Assembly (NCBI GenBank): GCA_938082635.1
Contig: CALLLI010000224.1
Span: 1-64,000, forward strand
Direction: 5' to 3'
Source: an uncultured Verrucomicrobiales bacterium
GTDB lineage: Bacteria; Verrucomicrobiota; Verrucomicrobiia; Verrucomicrobiales; DEV007
DNA: 64,000 nt
Program-made: the position numbers and the translations under genes
The notes under the pieces: model-generated
What the model was told of the DNA's origin: nothing
The model's database searches: none
What the model saw: the letters and a program-made list of their open reading frames with translations, nothing else
Shown: positions 57,553 through 64,000 of the stretch, in pieces
Position numbering within the stretch: position 1 is the first letter of the stretch
Layout: each line of letters opens with the position of its first letter

Positions 57553-60500
57553 CTACTTTGCGGCAGCGGCAGGAGCCATACCTGGGGTGCCCCCATCCTG
57601 AGCCGATGCCTTCCAGGATTCGGGATCATCGGAGAATTCGACGGTGGGAACACGTTCTAGGGAGACTCCTTCGCCGTCGGCGTCTTCGGGCCAGGGGTCG
57701 CGGTCGTTGTAGCGGACGGTGTCGACTTCTAGCATAGGCACGGTGATTTCCTGCGTCTGTGGATCGATGTCAGGGAGATCGGGGCGGAGGAGACGGATGC
57801 GTTCGCCTTTGTTTGAAAGTTTGGCTTTCTCATCGAGGGGGCCGAAGACTTTGACCGAGGCATCGACCTTGTAGCGACGTCGGAAGGTGTCGGGATCCAA
57901 TCGAGTGATCAGGGCAACTTCATTTGGCTTGAGCGTCTGTTTCTCGGGGAAGGTGAACTTCACGCCGCCGAGTTTCCACGTGTGGGCCGGGTGAGCCGGA
58001 TCGAACAGTTGGGCGGCCTGCTTGCTCCTGTTCCAGATCTCGATGAACTCGCCTTCTTCCTCTTTCTCGCTGTCATCGGGATGGTACATGATCTCGCTGA
58101 TCACGACAATTGGCTTGATAGGGCCTACATTCTCAGCTCCCAGGGTTACCGCCAACTGAGGTGGGAAGAGCTCTTTGCCCTCGGAGTTGATATGGCGGCC
58201 AAAGGAGACGCCATTCTGGGCGGCTATGAATTCGAAGCCGTGGCTGTATCCGGTGCGCATACCAGAGGCGTCTGCCGCAAAGAGATAAATCTCTTCGCCG
58301 TGTGAACTGAGCGAGAAGCTCTTGGCGAAGCGATCGGCAGGAAGCGAGTTATTGTTGGTAGGAACATCATCGTTGTCGCCCTTGATCACGATGTAGTCCT
58401 TTGCTGCGATCTTGGTGCCCGATGCGATTCGGTACTTGTCAGGAGTATCCTTGTTGTCGGTGAGAAACCAGCCGCTGAGATCGATCTCGGCATCCGTGGG
58501 ATTGTAGAGTTCGATCGCATCAACGTTTGGTAGATCCGTGTGCGTGAGGATCTCGTTGATCACAACGCCACCCGATGTGGATTCATCTCCAGAGCCTGGC
58601 GAACCTTCGACCGCACTACTCGCTTGCCAATTTCCTGCTTGGTTTGGCGATGGATTCGTTTCTGGAGCCTTGAGCACAAGCGAGAAACCAAGCCCGTCAG
58701 CACTCTGTGGCCACGGCGTGCTGTCCTTGTAAGACACACTCGCAATCTCATCATCGTCGGAATCGATCAAGGTAAGCTTCTCTCCAGAATTTTTCAGCCC
58801 CCCCTCATACAAGCCCAAGACTTTCACCTTACTGCCAGCATAGCGCTTCTGGAAGGCTCCCAGGTTTTTGACAATGACCGCACGTTCGCCTGCCTTGAGA
58901 GCCGCGTTCTTGGGGAAGATGTAGTCAATGCCGTTGGAGAAAGACGCACCCGCTAGGCTGACGTCTTGATCACTGATGTTCATCACCTCGACGAACTCGA
59001 AGTCATCGGGATCTTCCGACACATCGGCCGCTTCGTCATCGGTGGGTTTGCCAGGATGATACATGATTTCGGAAATGACCACGTTTCCAGCGGCCGCGGC
59101 CGTGACCGTTGCCGGCTCTCCAGTAACGATCGGCACGACACGCATGGGGCTCCAGCGATCCAATTCGAAGGCACGAGCACGTAATTCACACACGCCTTTC
59201 GCGAGGGTGATCTCGGTACCTGCAATTTCGCGTTCGGCGACAAGCTCAGGATAGATGAGTAGATCGGAGCTGCCCACGCGATCATTCATCGTCTGGATGG
59301 CGAGGACGTTGTCCTTTCCTGTGACAAGAAGGTCTTTGTGATCGCTGAGATCGAACGGCTTCCACTGCAGGGCTTCGTTGTCCATGTGTGGCCCCCTAGC
59401 GCTCGCCACATTATCAGGATCTTTCGGCGCATTGTGCGAAGCCACGGGCACTCCGTTGAGATAGGCGATGAAGCCGTCTTCAAATTTCAAGTTGAGTATG
59501 AGCTTCTCAACCGGCTCCCCATCCCATTCAAACAGTGACCGTGTCAGAACACTTGGGAGCTTTCCGGCTGCTTCTTCTCGGACATCGATGCCGATAAGAG
59601 ATTTATAGTCGCTCCTAAAGTCATACCCGACACCGCCGATCCCAGCGCGCCATTTCGAATCATCGAAGCCTGGCTTGGTCCAGGTCTGCTTGAGCTCATT
59701 GTCCTTGGGCACGAATGCACGGATGACAATGCCGGCAGGGAGAAGCGATTTGTGCGCGGTGGTCGATGGCGTGGCTTCACTTGCCGCGCCTGTCTCCTTC
59801 GGATCAGAACCATCCGTCGTGTAGAAGACCTTCTTGCCTTGGCTCAAGCGGAAAGAACCTCGAGTCTTGGCATCGTCTCGCCAGTGCATCACAGGAATCG
59901 GCACTGGATTGAAGAGGGGTGCGGGAACGAGTCCCCCGGAAACCCTACCATTCTTAAAACGTCGAGAAAGTCGAAGTTGCTCAGGCAGAATCTGGGTCCG
60001 GACGGAGGCCACTTCTTTCAAGCGCTCGATGGCTCCCTGCCAGTCTTGCTTGGTGTAGCTTGGTTGATCTTTGTAGTCTCCCCAACGAGCGCATTCGGCG
60101 AGGATCGCTTTCCCGACAGTGCCAGCACGTCTATCAATACGCTCGAGCACCGCTACTTCTGTCAATGGGCCGTTCTCATTGAGCAAGGCCCATTCCGCGC
60201 GGTCCTGGAAAGCTTGTCGATACTCATCCACAGCCAGCAACTGCTGATGAACCCATTGAGGATTGCTACCGCGATACTGTTCTCCGGCAGGAAACGGCCC
60301 GACGCGATTGATAAGAGCACCGCCATCCGAGCCTAACGAATGCTCCGAGTCATGACAGAAGAACTGAAATCCTCGACGGCCGTCATGTTGGAAGATGGAG
60401 AACCAATTGTTCGCCATCCGATTCCCCGTGAAGCGAGAAATGGGCGCATCAAAGTTGCCTGTGTAGAAGATGATCATCATGTAATCGATCAGGTTCTGCG

Positions 60501-62211
60501 AATCGAGATAGACCGTCTTCTCAAGATTAGGTTTACCCGAGGCATCGAGCCCCTGCAGGCCATAATAACGCGCTAGTCGCTTGCTAGGGTCTTGCTCGGT
60601 CGCAATGCTACCTGACTCTTCATACAAATACTGCCAGGCCTCTTCATTGCCATCCGTGGCACGCTCCCCCGTGCGTGAGGCTTTGATGGTGTCGTAGTCT
60701 TCTTCATCGCCTCCAAAGTAACTAGCACCGTAAGACGCCTCAGTGTGCTCCTGGCTCTGATAGAGCCCCCAATAGAGCCCATTCAAATACAAGTGGTAGT
60801 AGCGACTCCGCGCGTAGGGCTGACCAAAGGCGCGTTGGGTATCACGAGAGAAGACCTCGCGGACCATGGTGTTCTGGGAACCATCATCAGAATAATGATA
60901 GGAATAGTTCTGTGCGGTTCGCAAATCAATGTCGTCAAATTCATCGACGCCTTCACTCCCGAAGAGTGGGTAGATCAGCTTGCCATCGCCATAGTCATCT
61001 CGGAAATACACACGGAAGGCATGCTTCGCACAGCGAGGACTGCGACTGTGGCCACCACGGATACGCAGGCCAGCATTCCAATGAAAGCCTTTCTCGTTTC
61101 CAGTCGGATCAATCAGTTCGATGGAAACGGGCCGTTCCCAATCTCGCCCACGCTCGCTGGGATTCGCATAGATGCCTTCCTTGCTATCTAACAAGTGGGA
61201 CAATTCCGTCACCACAGAGAGCGAAGGAATCGCGGTAAGCGCTTCGATGAGCTCTGCCTCTGTCGCCTTCACCTCGCTCGGGGGTGCCATGGCGTAGTCC
61301 ATGGGCATATCACCACCGCCCTGGCGCCGACCAAAGCCAAAGAAGCCACCACCGCCTCGGCCACCGCGGCCCGACCGCGTGCTTGGCCAACCTTCAGGAC
61401 TCTTGGGCTGCTGAACGACCGCTTTCGGAAAGATATAGGTGTGCGTGTCAATGTCAGAAGATTGCATACCTTCGGAGAACGCCGCGGCACGCAGCGTGGT
61501 CGTCGTCGCAATCTCAACGGGCCCTTCATAGAGAGTGCCGCTTTCTTCCGTAGGCGGGCTACCATCCGTTGTGTAACGAATCTGCGCGCCTCCCGTGGCA
61601 GAAGCGATCGTCACTTTAAAAGGAGCCTCATAAAAACCACGATCCTGACTAAATTTGGTATCGGCCGTCTGCGGCAGGGCCCAAGCCTCGGCATTAGGCT
61701 GCCCAGGAGTTGGCTCTAACAGGGCACCTAATTTCTCCATGTCAGCCTGCCCACCTCGGAAGACCACTCCATAAGACTCATTCTGACCTAACTTCGGCAA
61801 GGACGGCGCGAACGTTTGAATAGACTCCTCACCTTTATACATCCCCAGAAACTCACCCTTGGCCCCGAGCTTGAAATTCGTGTGCAAAGTCTCGCCCTTA
61901 GCGCGGTCTTTCCCCGAAGCAAAGACCAGGAGAAATTCGCCGCTTCTCAATTGGCGATCCGGAAAAGCCCATTTCCCGAGATTCGCAGGATCATCCGTCA
62001 AGGTGTAGCCCATCAAGGCCACCGGCTCGCTCCCCGCATTAAAGATCTCAACCCAATCAGACGCATCGCCATCCTCATCGGAAATAACGCCCTTGTTAGA
62101 CGGCATCACCTCAGTGATCACGAGCGCGGGAGCAGAGACACCGGATACAGTAGTGACTACTCCTAAGGAGGCCATCAAGCTTGATAAGAGGCGCTTACAG
62201 TTCATCATCAT
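57553..62211 (-). CDS. Giant secreted LTD/CotH protein with chitobiase-type domains
   Basis: A 1552-residue protein. Three Met codons in a row at 62211-62203 are possible starts. Residues 1-26 are a signal peptide. LTD1 lies at about 27-150 (LVITEVMPSN, SDWVEIFN). A chitobiase-type domain is at about 180-265 (IRYTTDGSPP). A Gly/Arg-rich loop lies near 280-300. The CotH domain covers about 320-760 (GLRIRGGHSRSPR, LNGLYWGLYQSQEH). A second chitobiase-type region and a beta-sandwich (FEDGFIAYLNGVPVASHN) cover about 770-1010. LTDs start near 1040, 1213 and 1364. Domain order repeats that of 23152-27450. It overlaps the upstream gene by 17 bases. Confidence 0.9.
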   Translation of the reverse strand: MMMNCKRLLSSLMASLGVVTTVSGVSAPALVITEVMPSNKGVISDEDGDASDWVEIFNAGSEPVALMGYTLTDDPANLGKWAFPDRQLRSGEFLLVFASGKDRAKGETLHTNFKLGAKGEFLGMYKGEESIQTFAPSLPKLGQNESYGVVFRGGQADMEKLGALLEPTPGQPNAEAWALPQTADTKFSQDRGFYEAPFKVTIASATGGAQIRYTTDGSPPTEESGTLYEGPVEIATTTTLRAAAFSEGMQSSDIDTHTYIFPKAVVQQPKSPEGWPSTRSGRGGRGGGGFFGFGRRQGGGDMPMDYAMAPPSEVKATEAELIEALTAIPSLSVVTELSHLLDSKEGIYANPSERGRDWERPVSIELIDPTGNEKGFHWNAGLRIRGGHSRSPRCAKHAFRVYFRDDYGDGKLIYPLFGSEGVDEFDDIDLRTAQNYSYHYSDDGSQNTMVREVFSRDTQRAFGQPYARSRYYHLYLNGLYWGLYQSQEHTEASYGASYFGGDEEDYDTIKASRTGERATDGNEEAWQYLYEESGSIATEQDPSKRLARYYGLQGLDASGKPNLEKTVYLDSQNLIDYMMIIFYTGNFDAPISRFTGNRMANNWFSIFQHDGRRGFQFFCHDSEHSLGSDGGALINRVGPFPAGEQYRGSNPQWVHQQLLAVDEYRQAFQDRAEWALLNENGPLTEVAVLERIDRRAGTVGKAILAECARWGDYKDQPSYTKQDWQGAIERLKEVASVRTQILPEQLRLSRRFKNGRVSGGLVPAPLFNPVPIPVMHWRDDAKTRGSFRLSQGKKVFYTTDGSDPKETGAASEATPSTTAHKSLLPAGIVIRAFVPKDNELKQTWTKPGFDDSKWRAGIGGVGYDFRSDYKSLIGIDVREEAAGKLPSVLTRSLFEWDGEPVEKLILNLKFEDGFIAYLNGVPVASHNAPKDPDNVASARGPHMDNEALQWKPFDLSDHKDLLVTGKDNVLAIQTMNDRVGSSDLLIYPELVAEREIAGTEITLAKGVCELRARAFELDRWSPMRVVPIVTGEPATVTAAAAGNVVISEIMYHPGKPTDDEAADVSEDPDDFEFVEVMNISDQDVSLAGASFSNGIDYIFPKNAALKAGERAVIVKNLGAFQKRYAGSKVKVLGLYEGGLKNSGEKLTLIDSDDDEIASVSYKDSTPWPQSADGLGFSLVLKAPETNPSPNQAGNWQASSAVEGSPGSGDESTSGGVVINEILTHTDLPNVDAIELYNPTDAEIDLSGWFLTDNKDTPDKYRIASGTKIAAKDYIVIKGDNDDVPTNNNSLPADRFAKSFSLSSHGEEIYLFAADASGMRTGYSHGFEFIAAQNGVSFGRHINSEGKELFPPQLAVTLGAENVGPIKPIVVISEIMYHPDDSEKEEEGEFIEIWNRSKQAAQLFDPAHPAHTWKLGGVKFTFPEKQTLKPNEVALITRLDPDTFRRRYKVDASVKVFGPLDEKAKLSNKGERIRLLRPDLPDIDPQTQEITVPMLEVDTVRYNDRDPWPEDADGEGVSLERVPTVEFSDDPESWKASAQDGGTPGMAPAAAAK

Positions 62212-64000
62212 CTTGTTTGTCGTTCGTTGTTGGTTTAAAAGTCAGGAAAGTGGTGCCAGGGCTTCCGCCAGCCGTTACGGAGGCTTGCCAAGTATTCGGC
62301 TCATCGGTGATCCCAGAACTATCGCGACGCTCTAGCGATTGGCCAGCGCCGTCTGCCTCTTGCGGCCATGGGGCCTTGTCATTGTAGCGGATGGAATCGA
62401 CGGGAACCATAGGAATGACCAAGAGTTCGCCATCAGCCTCAGGGGCCAACGGACGCTCTAAGGTGAGTCGCTCACCGCTATTGTTCAAGTTTCCCTCGAA
62501 CGGCCCGTATACTTTCACGTCCGCTGACAGCCCGCGTATTCTCCGGAATTCTTGAGGCTCCATGCGTGCCACGAGCGCCGTTTCCCCCGGAGCAAGTGTC
62601 TGGTCCGGCGGAAAGGTGAATTTGGCCCCCTTCAGCGCCCACGTATTCTCCGGGCGCTTTGGATCGAAGAGCGGTATCGGATGATCCGTCCGATTCCAGA
62701 TCTCAACGAACTCTGTCACTTCCTCCGTATCGCTTTCTTCAGGATGATAGTGAACCTCCGTGAAGAGCACGGGGCCTAGTAAAGGCATGCCATTCGCGTT
62801 GCCAAGGGTCGGCTTACGAATGGCAAAGACATCTTTGCCCGCCGAATTGATAGAGCGACCATAGGCGATCCCCGTGGGCAAGGCATCGAACTCGCAGCCA
62901 TGGGTATAACCTGTCAATGTACCCTTGGCGTCCGCAGAGAAGAGAAACACTTCCTCGCCCAGGGAACTCAGAGAGAACGCACTCCCAAAGTAGTTCGGCC
63001 CAAGATCAGCATTGTTCGTGAGGTCGGCATCGTTGTCTTCTTGAACGACCCAGTATCCCTTCGCCGGGATCACTGTTCCGGTAGGGATTGGCCACTTCTT
63101 AGGCTCCTTCACGTCATCCGTTAGAAACCAGCCACTCACATCAACCGCGCGATCGCTCGGATTGTGCAACTCGATGGCATCCGTATCCGGCCAGTCTGAG
63201 TTCGTGAGGACTTCATTGATGACAATACCAGCAAAGCTCGAATCCGGCTCGGCACGGCCCGGAGAGCCATGCACTTCCGTACTCGCTCGCCAACTAGACG
63301 CTTTGCCCAGGTTCGCCTTCCCGCTCGCCGAGCTCAACACGAGCGAGAAGCCGAGGCCGTCCGCGCTACTAGGCCACGGAGCATCATCGTCATACCGAAA
63401 CCTCAAGATTGGCTGGCTGCGGCTGTCTAGGATGGTGAGACGTTCGCCGCCGTTCTTCAGGCCACCCGCATAGGGGCCTAGCACACCTTTCACTTTAGGA
63501 TAGCGCACCGCGAAAGCGCGCGGATCCTTGGCCACGACCAATCGCTGCCCTGGCCCAAGGGGCGCGCCTCGATCGGGAAACTGAAACTGAATGCCATCGA
63601 TGAACCGGACCTTCGACAGATTGATCGGCTTGCTTCCGGTATTGAGGAACTCAAGGAACTCAAACGAGTCTGGGTCCTTCACACCGCGTTGTTTCTCCTT
63701 CGTCGAGAGCGCTGGAGGGTGGTACATGATTTCCGAAATGACCAAATTCGCAGCGGAGGCACGTTCCGCCTTCCCCGTGGAACGATAAACCGCTAGAGCA
63801 CTCCATTGCCTCCCCAACTTCGAACGGGCCTCGATCGTTTCACCTGGTGGAACCGACAGCCGCTTTCCTCCCGTGACAAAGGTGGCTTCCAAACGAGGCG
63901 CAAATTCGATGTCACTACTGACACGGCTCTTTCGATGGATGGCGAAGGCGAGCAGATTCGCTCCTTTACGCAAGTGTGAGTAAAACTCTCGCAGGTCAAG
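62195..64000 (-). CDS. LTD/CotH protein, C-terminal 601 residues, N-terminus beyond the window
   Basis: An open frame enters from the right edge and ends at 62195. The visible part starts in a beta-sandwich (KGANLLAFAIHRKSR) matching the one in the downstream neighbour, followed by three LTDs near residues 85, 255 and 395 of the visible part (LVISEIMYHPP, IVINEVLTNSD, VLFTEVHYHPE). Because the same order follows a CotH domain in its neighbours, a CotH domain is expected upstream. The two genes overlap by 17 bases and probably arose by tandem duplication. Confidence 0.88.
   Translation of the reverse strand, partial: LDLREFYSHLRKGANLLAFAIHRKSRVSSDIEFAPRLEATFVTGGKRLSVPPGETIEARSKLGRQWSALAVYRSTGKAERASAANLVISEIMYHPPALSTKEKQRGVKDPDSFEFLEFLNTGSKPINLSKVRFIDGIQFQFPDRGAPLGPGQRLVVAKDPRAFAVRYPKVKGVLGPYAGGLKNGGERLTILDSRSQPILRFRYDDDAPWPSSADGLGFSLVLSSASGKANLGKASSWRASTEVHGSPGRAEPDSSFAGIVINEVLTNSDWPDTDAIELHNPSDRAVDVSGWFLTDDVKEPKKWPIPTGTVIPAKGYWVVQEDNDADLTNNADLGPNYFGSAFSLSSLGEEVFLFSADAKGTLTGYTHGCEFDALPTGIAYGRSINSAGKDVFAIRKPTLGNANGMPLLGPVLFTEVHYHPEESDTEEVTEFVEIWNRTDHPIPLFDPKRPENTWALKGAKFTFPPDQTLAPGETALVARMEPQEFRRIRGLSADVKVYGPFEGNLNNSGERLTLERPLAPEADGELLVIPMVPVDSIRYNDKAPWPQEADGAGQSLERRDSSGITDEPNTWQASVTAGGSPGTTFLTFKPTTNDKQDDDEL

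Noticed and set aside
1-64000. Genome-wide recoding of TGA as a sense codon
   Set aside because: Many intact genes here end in TGA at the expected length (for example ggt at 44546, the kinase at 50886, DUF4350 at 35292), so TGA is a regular stop and only special contexts can be recoded.

Overview
The window looks like a chromosome segment of a Verrucomicrobiota bacterium (PVC group). The reasons are the giant secreted proteins with lamin-tail (LTD) and CotH domains, a LamG/jelly-roll protein with thrombospondin-3-type Asp/Gly repeats, a CRTAC1-like VCBS/UnbV-ASPIC/thioredoxin/TPR protein, a FGly sulfatase, DUF481 and DUF2314 proteins, and a core-gene set of ordinary bacterial type. No ribosomal RNA, tRNA, CRISPR array, prophage or IS transposase was seen. 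Genes stop with TAA, TAG and TGA alike, so TGA is a normal stop codon here.

The main discovery is that two genes make sense only if some in-frame TGA codons are read as selenocysteine (Sec). (1) At 13905-14906 (minus), a thioredoxin/TlpA-like secreted protein has TGA-GGC-GCT-TGA exactly where the catalytic C-x-x-C of a thioredoxin fold should be, giving a U-G-A-U motif. It is the last gene of a three-gene operon with a DUF4266-like lipoprotein and a DUF3570-like outer-membrane barrel. (2) At 3796-7692 (plus), a 1298-residue CRTAC1-like protein is interrupted only by one TGA at codon 609, with the same frame open for 690 codons afterwards. Both have a compact stem-loop just after the TGA with the spacing and loop composition expected of a bacterial SECIS; the one in the CRTAC1 gene has a GGUC-containing loop resembling that of E. 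coli fdhF. Broken genes in the same window (a DUF481 barrel with a TGA and a TAG, a DUF4261 gene with a TAA and a frameshift) lack such a structure and serve as internal contrasts.

Layout. 1-3570 minus: LamG multi-domain surface protein, cut by the left edge. 3796-9813 plus: CRTAC1 selenoprotein candidate, a GxxExxY cassette inside nested inverted repeats, and a W-x4-DP repeat protein. 9924-16306 minus: PfkB kinase, thiE, accC, accB, a RelE-like protein, then the DUF4266/DUF3570/UxxU operon. 16450-28515 plus: two giant LTD/CotH proteins, a hexose-6-phosphate mutarotase and a CAP-domain protein. 28577-30872: hisF, a Xer recombinase and a small membrane protein. 30964-37669 plus: a tightly coupled RDD/SpoIIM/DUF4129-like/DUF4350/MoxR/DUF58 operon. 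37666-39010 minus: a decaying region. 39084-44546: sulfatase, cobalamin riboswitch plus BtuB-like receptor, and gamma-glutamyltransferase. 44793-49041 minus: pheT, pheS, rplT, rpmI. 49273-54744 plus: a hybrid histidine kinase and an overlapping pair of superfamily 1 helicases. 54901-57379 plus: broken DUF481 gene, terminator, DUF2314 protein. 57553-64000 minus: two more LTD/CotH proteins, the upstream one cut by the right edge.

Functional picture: core metabolism (fatty-acid synthesis start, thiamine, histidine, translation) is mixed with a large secreted and cell-surface repertoire. Small palindromic repeats of several kinds occupy many of the intergenic gaps.
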